Assembly: GCF_001605725.1 (NCBI RefSeq)
Contig: NZ_CP011530.1
Location: 3,658,001 to 3,722,000, forward strand
Direction of reading: 5' to 3'
Length of the DNA stretch: 64,000 bases
DNA from: Mycobacteroides immunogenum
GTDB lineage: Bacteria; Actinomycetota; Actinomycetes; Mycobacteriales; Mycobacteriaceae
Positions 9,922 through 17,731 of this stretch are shown here, one piece after another (positions within the stretch are counted from its first letter, which is position 1; the number at the start of each line of letters is the position of its first letter). The notes beneath the pieces were generated by a model that had not been told where the DNA came from, searched no databases, and saw only the letters and a list, made by a program, of their open reading frames with translations. The position numbers and the translations under genes are program-made.

Positions 9922-10584
9922 GTGTGGTCCATCCGGCGGCGAGAGATGGTGCTGGCCACCGGACTGTCAACTGTCGCAGGGTTTCTCGACGCGATCGGAT
10001 TTGTACACCTGGGCGGGTACTTCCTGTCGTTCATGAGCGGCAATACCACCAGGATGGCCGCCTCGACCGCCACCCAACACTGGGAATCCGCTTATAAGGC
10101 CGCCGGTTTGATCGGCATGTTCTTCATCGGCGTGATGATCGGCGCGATCGCCTCGAGGGTAAGCGGCGAACACGAGCGCGTCGCCGTACTGGCCGTAGCC
10201 TCGACAACCGTTGCCGCGGCTGCCATCACCCAGGACTTGGGCGCAGGTGTTGCCTCGCTGCTCATCACCTCGCTTGCGATGGGGGCGATGAACTCCGTTT
10301 TCCAGCGCTCCGGCGAGGTCCAGGTCGGGCTCACCTACATCACCGGCACCGTGGTCAAGGCCGGACAGCGGCTCGTGGACGCTTTCTTCGGCGGGCCCCG
10401 CTGGGTGTGGCTGCGCTACATCACGCTGTGGGCCGGGCTAACCATCGGCGCCGTGTTGGGCGCCGCGACATATCACCGCATCGGGCTCGACGCGCTGTGG
10501 GTGGGATTGACGCTGCTCGCCGTGTCCACCATCGCCACCTGGGCGGTGCAGCGGTCGAGCCGCCCGCTACTAAATTCGGACTAG
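9922..10584 (+). CDS. YoaK/DUF1275 family membrane protein
   Basis: This 220-residue protein has about six hydrophobic helices and the DUF1275 hallmarks VAGFLDAIGFVHLGGYFLSF and MSGNTTRMA near the N-terminus. It is a cytoplasmic-membrane protein of unproven transport function. It starts with GTG 5 bp after the reductase stop, so it is part of the same transcription unit. Its stop overlaps the end of the convergent maleylpyruvate-isomerase-like gene by 15 bp. Confidence 0.85.
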   Translation: MWSIRRREMVLATGLSTVAGFLDAIGFVHLGGYFLSFMSGNTTRMAASTATQHWESAYKAAGLIGMFFIGVMIGAIASRVSGEHERVAVLAVASTTVAAAAITQDLGAGVASLLITSLAMGAMNSVFQRSGEVQVGLTYITGTVVKAGQRLVDAFFGGPRWVWLRYITLWAGLTIGAVLGAATYHRIGLDALWVGLTLLAVSTIATWAVQRSSRPLLNSD

Positions 10585-11307
10585 ATCAAACACTCGCTCT
10601 ACGTGGGCGACATCCCCCTCGACCGTCACGCGCGACAGCGGCACCCGGTGCCACAGCGCAAGCAGCAGATCGGACGTCGACGCCGTGATGACCGCGTCCG
10701 GTGCGGCATCCTCGTCCACGATACCGATGCTCTCCGCGTCAGCACGCAACAGCCACGAACCGCCACCGTCTTTGGCCTGCAGGAGTATTCGCGCTCCCTG
10801 AAGATCTTGTGGGGTACCCCCGTCGCGTCCGATGCGCCGAGGTGTGAAGACCTCCGACCACTCGCCGATGCCATCGGCGGCCAACTCGGCATCGATCGGA
10901 GCGGCATCCCAACCGCGATAGGCGTGCTCGATATCCCAGCGGTGCACCGCGACCTCGTGTGCCTGCCTGCGGTACCAGAACCGCACCGGCCGCTCGCCGA
11001 ACGGCGACTTCGTCGGCGCGTCAAGGTCACTCGATGTCAACGTGGCCAGGAGCGCGTCGGCGCGCTCGGCGTACCAGCCAAGGACACCCTCGCCCGCTGG
11101 AGCCTCCGGGTCGACGTCCGCGTACGGAACCTTTTGCCCAACAAGGATTCCCACTGCCCATCGGTGCACCCCACCGAGGTGGGCGATCAGATCGCGTGCC
11201 GTCCAGCCCGGGCATGACGGCGCATCCTGATCCAGGTGCTCGGGCGGGGTCGCGGCCACCGCCGCCGTTCCACTGCGCAGCGCTTCCAACCATTCCTCAG
11301 GACTCAT
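10570..11307 (-). CDS. Maleylpyruvate isomerase family mycothiol-dependent protein
   Basis: This 245-residue protein has an N-terminal MDMPI/DinB-like four-helix domain (CPGWTARDLIAHLGGVHRWA at about residues 32-51, including a metal-ligand histidine) and a C-terminal SCP2-like domain. Further ligand histidines are probable in RRQAHEVAVHRWDIEHA. Proteins of this family use mycothiol as thiol cofactor. Most members in mycobacteria have no assigned substrate. It faces the YoaK gene, and its last codons overlap that gene. Confidence 0.85.
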   Translation of the reverse strand: MSPEEWLEALRSGTAAVAATPPEHLDQDAPSCPGWTARDLIAHLGGVHRWAVGILVGQKVPYADVDPEAPAGEGVLGWYAERADALLATLTSSDLDAPTKSPFGERPVRFWYRRQAHEVAVHRWDIEHAYRGWDAAPIDAELAADGIGEWSEVFTPRRIGRDGGTPQDLQGARILLQAKDGGGSWLLRADAESIGIVDEDAAPDAVITASTSDLLLALWHRVPLSRVTVEGDVAHVERVFDLVRI

Positions 11308-11397
11308 GCCGTAGTGGTATCACGCCCCGGCGACCACGGCCCGACGAGCCGACAGCGGGGCATCTACCCCGTGATCCGCGTACTGGAAATACCACTT

Positions 11398-11411
11398 GTA
11401 AATCGATTTAC
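11398..11411. promoter_or_regulatory. Perfect 14-bp palindrome upstream of secreted gene
   Basis: GTAAATCGATTTAC is a perfect, AT-rich palindrome in otherwise GC-rich DNA. It is 51 bp before the ATG at 11463. Its position fits an operator over the promoter of the secreted-protein gene. The binding protein is unknown; it is neither an IdeR nor a Zur consensus. Confidence 0.5.
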
Positions 11412-11462
11412 TTCTAGTAAGTTCATGCTGTCTTTTTACTGTGTACTTCCAGGGGGATCACC

Positions 11463-11924
11463 ATGAACATCCGTCGTACTCGCTGTGCGCGTCTTCTGCT
11501 TGGGCTAGGAATAGCCCTCTGTGCTGCGGTTATTCACGTGCCCACCGCCAACGCCGACAATCCGCCTAACTGCGAGCAGGTCCCCTGGGGCTTTCTGGGC
11601 TCGCTGAAGCGCGAGATCTGCGACCAGCCGATCCGCAAAGATGGGTCCTGGATACGGCGCAAAGTCATCGGGATTCCCGCCCACTATCAGAACCCGAGCA
11701 GCAGCTGCTATAGCAGCGGATACTGGGGCACCAGCAACTGCACCTACTACCCGGGCAGGCAGGTACCCGACCGAGTCGACAGTGACGAAACCTACGAATT
11801 GCGCGCGGACACCGTGCCCGCCGACGAGCCAGGGCACATGCCCGACCCCGCACCGGCTCCCCCGGCGCCCAAGGAGCCCACACCTGCGCCCGCCCCGCCA
11901 GAGCCGGTTTCGGAAGACGCCTAG
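11463..11924 (+). CDS. Secreted proline-rich protein of unknown function
   Basis: This 153-residue protein has a signal peptide (MNIRRTRCARLLLG, hydrophobic core, likely cleavage after TANA). The mature part contains six cysteines (CEQVPWG, EICDQP, SSSCYS, TSNCTYY region) and a C-terminal tail of alternating proline, alanine and glutamate. The cysteines suggest a disulfide-stabilised fold outside the membrane, and the tail may span the cell wall. AGGGGGATCACC precedes the ATG. No family was recognised. A 14-bp palindrome upstream suggests regulated expression. Confidence 0.7.
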   Translation: MNIRRTRCARLLLGLGIALCAAVIHVPTANADNPPNCEQVPWGFLGSLKREICDQPIRKDGSWIRRKVIGIPAHYQNPSSSCYSSGYWGTSNCTYYPGRQVPDRVDSDETYELRADTVPADEPGHMPDPAPAPPAPKEPTPAPAPPEPVSEDA

Positions 11925-11952
11925 CTGACCGGCGCGACCCCGGATCATCGCC

Positions 11953-12006
11953 GAGTCTGCGTCTCACGACGGTTTTGGGCCGAAAAGCGTCGTGACACGC
12001 AGAGTC
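11953..12006. repeat. 54-bp long-arm inverted repeat between convergent genes
   Basis: The 19-nt arms (11953-11971 and 11988-12006) pair with two mismatches. The loop contains a further GGTTTT/AAAAGC complementarity. The element lies between two converging stops (11924 and 12019) and can act as a bidirectional terminator. Its long, nearly symmetric arms look more like a REP- or MITE-type dispersed palindrome than a simple terminator. No second copy was noticed in this window. Confidence 0.65.
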
Positions 12007-12018
12007 GGAGGGGCCGCG

Positions 12019-12732
12019 TCAACGGCGACCGCGATCGGTCCGTCCCGGCTTGCGGGCGACCTTGCCTGCGGCGGCACGGGCCGCCTGTTTGGCCAGGGTC
12101 TTCTCTCGTGCCGTGCGTTTCGGCGTGGGCTCGTCCCGCCCCCGGGATGAATCTGGCTTGCGGCCCCGCACGATCCCGATGAACTCCTCAACGAGTGACG
12201 ACTGCTGCCCTTCCGGGAAGGCCAGCGCCACTGGGCAGCTGGGCGCATCGGAGATCGGGCGGTAGGTGAGGTCCTTGCGGTGATGCAGCCGTGCCAACGA
12301 CTGCGGAACGATGAGCGCACCCAGTCCTGCGGCGACGAGTTCTATTGCGTCCTCGGTGGTCTCGGGTCGGTGATCGACCACACTGCCAGGGGCGTCCGTC
12401 CAGTCGAGGACGTCGTCGAGTGGGAGCAGCATCGGTTCGCCGTCGAGGTCTGCCACCGTAATGGTGTCGACGGCACTGAGCAGGTGATCGGTCGGCACCA
12501 CTGCCACCGTTGTCTCTTCGTAGAGAGGGATGACGGCCAGGCCGCTGGTGTCGGCAGGCAGCCGCAGCAGCGCGATATCGACCGTGCCGTCCCGCACCGC
12601 GTCGGCCGCGTCTGCGGCAGCGACAGCGCTCAGTTGCAGGGGAATGGCTGGGTGACGCTCAGCCCAGATCCGCACCCATTTCGCGGGTGTCCCGCCGGGG
12701 ACGTACCCCAGAGAGAGCGAGGGCGAGGTCAT
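12019..12732 (-). CDS. LysR-type effector-binding domain protein lacking DNA-binding domain
   Basis: This 237-residue protein starts directly with the periplasmic-binding-like effector domain of LysR regulators (LSLGYVPGGTPAKWVRIWAE, then DGTVDIALLRLP and VAAGLGALIVPQSLARL). It has no N-terminal winged helix, which would add about 60-85 residues. The last 40 residues are a lysine/arginine-rich tail (KRTAREKTLAKQAARAAAGK) that could bind nucleic acid. It is divergent from a DUF5997 gene with only 28 bp between the starts. It may sense a metabolite and act through the tail or through the neighbour. The function is inference. Confidence 0.8.
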   Translation of the reverse strand: MTSPSLSLGYVPGGTPAKWVRIWAERHPAIPLQLSAVAAADAADAVRDGTVDIALLRLPADTSGLAVIPLYEETTVAVVPTDHLLSAVDTITVADLDGEPMLLPLDDVLDWTDAPGSVVDHRPETTEDAIELVAAGLGALIVPQSLARLHHRKDLTYRPISDAPSCPVALAFPEGQQSSLVEEFIGIVRGRKPDSSRGRDEPTPKRTAREKTLAKQAARAAAGKVARKPGRTDRGRR

Positions 12733-12760
12733 CGTCTCAGGCTACCGATAGGCTGAACCC

Positions 12761-13147
12761 ATGAGCAGGCCGAACGCGCAGTCCATGAAACCCGCCACTG
12801 CGGCGAAGAAGCTGGACGTGTATCTGCAAGCGACGCCTGCGGAGTTCCAGGAGAACGCGATCACACGAGCCGAGCTGGCGGCCCTGCAGGCGGACCCGCC
12901 GCAGTGGCTGAAGGATCTACGCAAGGACGGGCCGCACCCCAAGAATCTGGTGGCCGCGAAGCTCGGCGTCTCGATCTCCGGGCTCGCCCGCGGTGGTGTC
13001 GAGGACGCCCTCACCACCGAGCAGATCAACCAGCTGCTCGAGGAGAAGCCGGATTGGCTTGTCGCAGAGCGCGAGAGCTACCAGGCAGTGCTGCGCGAAG
13101 AGCGCCGCGTGAAAGCGCTACGCGCAGAGCAGGCGCGGAAGAGCTGA
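12761..13147 (+). CDS. DUF5997 family protein
   Basis: This 128-residue, highly charged helical protein matches actinobacterial DUF5997, with LDVYLQATPAEFQENAITRA near residue 19 and PPQWLKDLRKDGPHPKNLVA near residue 46. The central segment LGVSISGLARGGVEDALTTE resembles a small helix-turn-helix, so DNA binding is possible but unproven. The start is 28 bp from that of the divergent LysR-effector protein, and the pairing suggests the two work together. Confidence 0.78.
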   Translation: MSRPNAQSMKPATAAKKLDVYLQATPAEFQENAITRAELAALQADPPQWLKDLRKDGPHPKNLVAAKLGVSISGLARGGVEDALTTEQINQLLEEKPDWLVAERESYQAVLREERRVKALRAEQARKS

Positions 13148-13193
13148 TTCTCCTTCTAGCGTAGTGATCCCAAACTCCTCCGGCTGATACTCA

Positions 13194-13742
13194 TCAGAAG
13201 ACGATGCTGTTGCCGTCTTCTCGGAGAACGAACCCGTGGTTACCGCCCGTGGTATCGAGGCACGCGGTCACGCCTTCTTCTGCCGCACAAGTTATTGGAC
13301 CGTACTGGATTTTCTTTCCGGCAGGCAATAGTGGGGTATTCGACTGGTATTCGCCGCAACGACCCTTAAATCCGCCAAATGAATAGGGCGCGCCCGGCCC
13401 TGTCCAATTGATTCTCTTAATAGAACACGATTCGGGCGGATTTGACGCCGGTACTTGATCATCGGGAACGCCAGGAATTTCACCACTACAGCTAAGACGG
13501 GCAGGAGTACCGCCCGAGATAACAAAGCCACATCCATATCTACCGCCAGGGAGGGTAAATCCTACGGAATCACCGTTGGCGCGACCACCATGTTGGATAT
13601 AGGCACCTGGATCCACCGGAGCAAAGGAATCCATGTTCGGGAATCCTGGTGGCGGTTCAGCCAGCGCTGGAGCTGCAAATCCGAAGAGACTGACCGCTCC
13701 GCCGATAGCGATAGCACCAATAGATTGTTTGATACTCATCAT
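13194..13742 (-). CDS. Secreted protein downstream of large surface protein
   Basis: This 182-residue protein has a clear signal peptide with cleavage near ALA-EPPPGFPN. The mature part has six cysteines, and its PPGFP start and C-terminal HGFVL motif show that it is a paralogue of the 5713-6207 product. The gene starts 26 bp after the stop of the 1076-residue membrane protein gene, so it is cotranscribed with it. Base composition here is clearly richer in A+T than the surrounding genome. It may be a partner, or an exported immunity-like factor, for the C-terminal module of the upstream protein, but no direct evidence shows this. Confidence 0.75.
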   Translation of the reverse strand: MMSIKQSIGAIAIGGAVSLFGFAAPALAEPPPGFPNMDSFAPVDPGAYIQHGGRANGDSVGFTLPGGRYGCGFVISGGTPARLSCSGEIPGVPDDQVPASNPPESCSIKRINWTGPGAPYSFGGFKGRCGEYQSNTPLLPAGKKIQYGPITCAAEEGVTACLDTTGGNHGFVLREDGNSIVF

Positions 13743-13768
13743 GTCGTTCGGTCGCCTTTCACGCGAAG

Positions 13769-16700
13769 CTATGGTGTGGGAGGTTTTTGTATGAGGATAC
13801 TTAGCGTAGAAGTCCAGGTTTCTGGATGGTAGCCTGCCGGGTCCGCTTCATTGAATGGCCAAGCACTCATACCGGTAGCAACATTGATGATGTTGGATCC
13901 CGCTGGGCCCGGCGTAACGGCACTGGCAGTTGGCCCGTAGACACTATTTACCGTGGCAAGAGCGTTTGGATTTGGCGTATTGTCACCTGCGACCAAGTAC
14001 GTCCAGTCTGGATTCAGCAGCTGTTGGGGCGTCCATGCGGCGGCTCCGTATATGCCGCCATTGATTGGATTCATGTTGGCATCTAGTAACAGCAGACCGC
14101 CACCAGGAAGCGACAAGATCTGATTTTCGCGATCGCCGCCACCTGCGATATCGCCTATCTTGGTCAGATGATTGATCCAGTCATTAGGCTTACTCGAATC
14201 AACTGGTGCTGATTGCCATATAGAGCGAGGAGCGTTGGAGCCCCATCCGTCATTCCCGACAACCACCATAGTGTTACTAATTGGGTCGTATGCACCGCTG
14301 CTCTGAGATCCTGGCGTTTGACCGATTAATACTGGAGAGCTGGGATTACTCAGATCGTACACTGAAGTATGGGGTGAAATAAAGTTCCAAGGATTCTTGG
14401 CTAATTCCCCATCAGTTTCGGAGTACTTCCTTATGCTGAACATTCCGTAGGGACGATCGTTTTGGCCCAACGCATACCCCATCGGAAGTGCGCGCTCACC
14501 TGGTTTGTTAATCGGGTTATCCACTCCGTTCAGTTGCGTTGTGCCGTGCTTCGGGTCACCGGTAAACGATAGATTTTTGCCCGGCACCTTGGTCAACAAA
14601 TCGACTTTATCGCGCGATGTTTGTTGCGGCGCGGTCATTCCCGATATTGAAAATGTCGGAGGCGGCGCCTCCGGCGACGCCGGGTCGGTCGGCGACTGCT
14701 TCAAATCCGCTGCAGCCGCCGTACCTTCGGGAACTTCGCCGCTCATCAATTCGATGGGCTGAGCGTCAGCAGCGTTGGCGGCACTGTCCGCAGGACCCGA
14801 CATCGCTTCAGCCGTCCCCCCGCCATCCGGAATACCACCTGAGCCCATGCTGCTCACCGTGTTGACCGCACCAGCACCCTGGGAAGTCAGCTGGGCGCCT
14901 TGCCCAACGAGATCAGTGACTTGCGAAGCCTGGTCGTTGATTTGCGTGAGCTGCTGCATCTGCGGTTTCAGTTGTGGGTTGGCGTCGCCGACCGCCTGGG
15001 CAGCCTGATCGGCTTCCTTCTGAGCGGTTTTCACGATCTGACTGCCCGCGTTGACGGCATCCGCGGTGCCCTGGATGCCTTGGGACACGCCTTGCACCAA
15101 CGTGATCGCGTCCTGCGGATTCACCGCCCCGGACTGCGCCGACGACGCCAACGAAGCACCAGCCTGCGCCGCCGAACCAAAGCCCTGCGCTGCCTGCCCT
15201 GACGATTCGCCGATCTGCTGCCCCGACTGCACGTAAGTCTGAATATCGCCCGGAAGCCCTTGCGCTGCTTGGGATGCATCCTGACCAAACGCCTGCGTGT
15301 CCGGACCCTGCTCATCTTGCTTACGCCGCCGCGTGGAAGCCGCACCCAATAACAACGCTGTCAGATCATTGTCACCGGACTGCTTGTCGCGATCCTGCTG
15401 GTCCTTGTCGTCCTTCTTCTTGTCCTTCGACGGAAATTTCGGCAACTGCTGCTGCTTCTGATTCTGCTTGCTCTGCTGCAGCTGCTTGGTCAGATCATCG
15501 ATGCGCTGACGATCCTGACCGGACTGTTGCTGCTGATCTTGCAGCTGGCGAGTGAGATCATCAACGCGCTGCTGATCAGATTGTTGCGGCGGCTGCTGGC
15601 TTAGATCCTGCTGCGGCGGCTGGTTCTGCGCAGGCTGCTGTTGCGGCGCGCTTTGATTGGCTTGCCCGCCTTGCGATCCCGTGTTCGTGCCCGGGTTGGC
15701 TTGCCCACCGTTATAGTCAGGATTCGGCGCACCAGGCCCTTGAGTGTACGGGGTGGCACTTTGATAATCCGGGATTTGGCTGCCGTGTTGAGGTGTCTGC
15801 CAGCCCTGCTGAGCCTGCTGCGCGCTTTGGCCACTGGTGCTTTGGCTCACCGCCGGGGACTGGGTGTTGTAAATCGAAATCGAACCGTTTTGATCCAGCG
15901 GCGGCTGGTTGTTGAAACCGCTCTGATAATCGGGCATCTGATTCGGCATCTGCGGCGGCTGAAACTGCGAAGCATCAGGCCCATAGGAGTTCGACCCATT
16001 AGAGCCACCCCCACAATCAGGCGGACACTGCGCATGCGCCTGCGGCACCGTCGCCGGACTAAACCAGCCCAAACCCAAACCCCCAGCCGAAAACATCAAC
16101 AACGCAACAACACCCGAGGTCGCGGCAGCCTTGTTCGAGGCATCAGTGGCCCACTTCCACAGACCCGCAAGACCTTTCCACCACCCCAGATTGGACCCGA
16201 TCGCCCACAACAAGACCACGACGATCGCAGCGACAGCAGGCAACACATCCGGGCCCACGATCCACACATACAGCCGCGGCGCGATCCCGGCGGTTAACAG
16301 CACCAGGCCCAAACCACCGCCAACAAGGGCAGCCACCAGACCCGGATGCCACAACCCTTCCGGGGCCCGCCGCTTACCCGCCGCCCGATCACGCTCGATG
16401 AGCAGACCCGAATCCGTGAGCACCTCCGTGACCAACCCGGTCAGATATCGGCCGCCGGTGAACAGCGCAGCTCCGGCCAGCACCGCCACCAGCATCTGGC
16501 CGATCCCCAGCGCAAGCGACCATTGACTTTCCCCGGTCGCATTCCGCCACCAGCTGGCGTAACCACCGCGGAACGTCCACCACATGCCCAGCGCCCCAAC
16601 AACCACCGAGGCAGCCGCCACAACCGCCAACACCGGCTCCGCCAAGCGTTCCTTGGCCCCATCAAACAGCGCGGCGATTACCGGCCGCGCACCCCACATC

Positions 16701-16999
16701 GCGAGCTTGATCCCACCACCGAGCGCGGTCAGCGCGAACAACAACAACCCGGACCAGCAGATCAGAGCAGCAGCGCTATCACCATCGCGGTACAAGCCAT
16801 GAAGTAAAGCGATGCCACCGATCGCGGCAATGCATCCCGCAGCGAAGGCTGCAAGCCGCCTTCCCAGATCACCCCCAGCGGTAATCCCAGTTTCAAGATC
16901 ACCCCTGAGCAACCCTTGAGAAGTCTGCGCAGAACCTGTCAGATCACGGCGATTACCGTTCACTTCCACAGATTCAACCGACCGCGCATACCCCGACAC
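13769..16999 (-). CDS. Large modular membrane-surface protein, 1076 residues
   Basis: GTG start after GGAGGCGAT. The first 320 residues hold about seven hydrophobic helices; the last ends in VPQAHA-Q near residue 322, which resembles a signal-peptidase site. Next come a Gln/Pro/Asn-rich low-complexity stretch (about 325-480), a coiled coil with a repeated R-x-DDLT-x-QLQ unit (about 480-520), a lysine-rich patch, and an Ala/Gln-rich helical region (about 600-760). The final 290 residues are rich in Gly, Asn, Pro and Trp and look like an extracellular beta-rich, possibly propeller, domain. G+C drops sharply from about 14640 onward, so the C-terminal module appears to be of different origin from the membrane part. 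The function is unknown. The layout recalls polymorphic surface or toxin proteins with exchangeable tips. Confidence 0.75.
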   Translation of the reverse strand: MSGYARSVESVEVNGNRRDLTGSAQTSQGLLRGDLETGITAGGDLGRRLAAFAAGCIAAIGGIALLHGLYRDGDSAAALICWSGLLLFALTALGGGIKLAMWGARPVIAALFDGAKERLAEPVLAVVAAASVVVGALGMWWTFRGGYASWWRNATGESQWSLALGIGQMLVAVLAGAALFTGGRYLTGLVTEVLTDSGLLIERDRAAGKRRAPEGLWHPGLVAALVGGGLGLVLLTAGIAPRLYVWIVGPDVLPAVAAIVVVLLWAIGSNLGWWKGLAGLWKWATDASNKAAATSGVVALLMFSAGGLGLGWFSPATVPQAHAQCPPDCGGGSNGSNSYGPDASQFQPPQMPNQMPDYQSGFNNQPPLDQNGSISIYNTQSPAVSQSTSGQSAQQAQQGWQTPQHGSQIPDYQSATPYTQGPGAPNPDYNGGQANPGTNTGSQGGQANQSAPQQQPAQNQPPQQDLSQQPPQQSDQQRVDDLTRQLQDQQQQSGQDRQRIDDLTKQLQQSKQNQKQQQLPKFPSKDKKKDDKDQQDRDKQSGDNDLTALLLGAASTRRRKQDEQGPDTQAFGQDASQAAQGLPGDIQTYVQSGQQIGESSGQAAQGFGSAAQAGASLASSAQSGAVNPQDAITLVQGVSQGIQGTADAVNAGSQIVKTAQKEADQAAQAVGDANPQLKPQMQQLTQINDQASQVTDLVGQGAQLTSQGAGAVNTVSSMGSGGIPDGGGTAEAMSGPADSAANAADAQPIELMSGEVPEGTAAAADLKQSPTDPASPEAPPPTFSISGMTAPQQTSRDKVDLLTKVPGKNLSFTGDPKHGTTQLNGVDNPINKPGERALPMGYALGQNDRPYGMFSIRKYSETDGELAKNPWNFISPHTSVYDLSNPSSPVLIGQTPGSQSSGAYDPISNTMVVVGNDGWGSNAPRSIWQSAPVDSSKPNDWINHLTKIGDIAGGGDRENQILSLPGGGLLLLDANMNPINGGIYGAAAWTPQQLLNPDWTYLVAGDNTPNPNALATVNSVYGPTASAVTPGPAGSNIINVATGMSAWPFNEADPAGYHPETWTSTLSILIQKPPTP

Positions 17000-17204
17000 A
17001 TCGCCTCCAACGATTCATCGCAAACCCCACGAAAACACGAGACTACGCCGAACCGAGACTAGTTGTCCACAACACAGCAAACATTGCACACAGAACGGCC
17101 CCGATTCCGGCCGTTCTGCCATCCCCTACGGGGAGGATCGCCATGAAAATTGGCCATCCCAGGCACCAACCCTGCAAGGATGCGCTCCACCCATTTGCTA
17201 CGTT

Positions 17205-17648
17205 GTGGCCGTGACGGCGACCGACGACCGCAGTGACCTGTCGGCGTACTGGCGGCTCAAGTTCGATTTCTACGACCGCTACGGCACGAGATTCACACCG
17301 CAAGCTGTGGCCGCCGCTCGGGCGCGCCCCTTCGCAACGAGGATGCGCTCGGCCATCAACCTACCCGCGCTATTCTTCGGCGCGATCTACTTCATCACAA
17401 AAGGGATGTGGCGCAAGGCGATAACGTTGACCCTGTTCAACGTAGCCTTCGGAGTTGTTCTCTACCTGACGTTTCCAGCCCTGGGGCTCGGTGGGTTCCC
17501 GGCCAACGGTGCGCTCTACATGATCCTGGCCGGGCCGGCCTACTATCGCCACCGGGTACTCGACAGCCGATCATGGAATCCACTCGACGGCATCGGCTGG
17601 CGCTTCGATCGCGAAATGCGGGAAGCCTGGAAGCGGCGCCGCGCGTAG
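17205..17648 (+). CDS. DUF2628 family small membrane protein
   Basis: This 147-residue protein has a polar N-terminus (LSAYWRLKFDFYDRYGTRFT) typical of DUF2628, two central hydrophobic segments (about 45-95) and a basic C-terminal end rich in arginine. The role is unknown. The start may be the GTG at 17205 or the one at 17211. It converges on nrdE and shares its terminator. The 205 bp upstream, back to the divergent surface-protein gene, hold the promoters of both genes. Confidence 0.75.
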   Translation: MAVTATDDRSDLSAYWRLKFDFYDRYGTRFTPQAVAAARARPFATRMRSAINLPALFFGAIYFITKGMWRKAITLTLFNVAFGVVLYLTFPALGLGGFPANGALYMILAGPAYYRHRVLDSRSWNPLDGIGWRFDREMREAWKRRRA

Positions 17649-17679
17649 GAAGCCTCTTGGTTCACAAACGCCTTGAATA

Positions 17680-17719
17680 AACAAGCAGGCCAGGGACATT
17701 CATCCCTGGCCTGCTTGTT
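17680..17719. terminator. Bidirectional terminator between DUF2628 gene and nrdE
   Basis: Perfect 17-bp arms, AACAAGCAGGCCAGGGA and TCCCTGGCCTGCTTGTT, enclose a 6-nt loop. The hairpin lies between the two convergent stops (17648 and 17732) and is flanked by AT-rich bases on both sides. It should stop transcription from both directions. Confidence 0.92.
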
Positions 17720-17731
17720 ACCGGAAAATTC

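Noticed and set aside
8768..9970. 400-codon open frame on the minus strand
   Set aside because: Antisense shadow of the geranylgeranyl-reductase gene, whose FAD motifs fix the coding strand.
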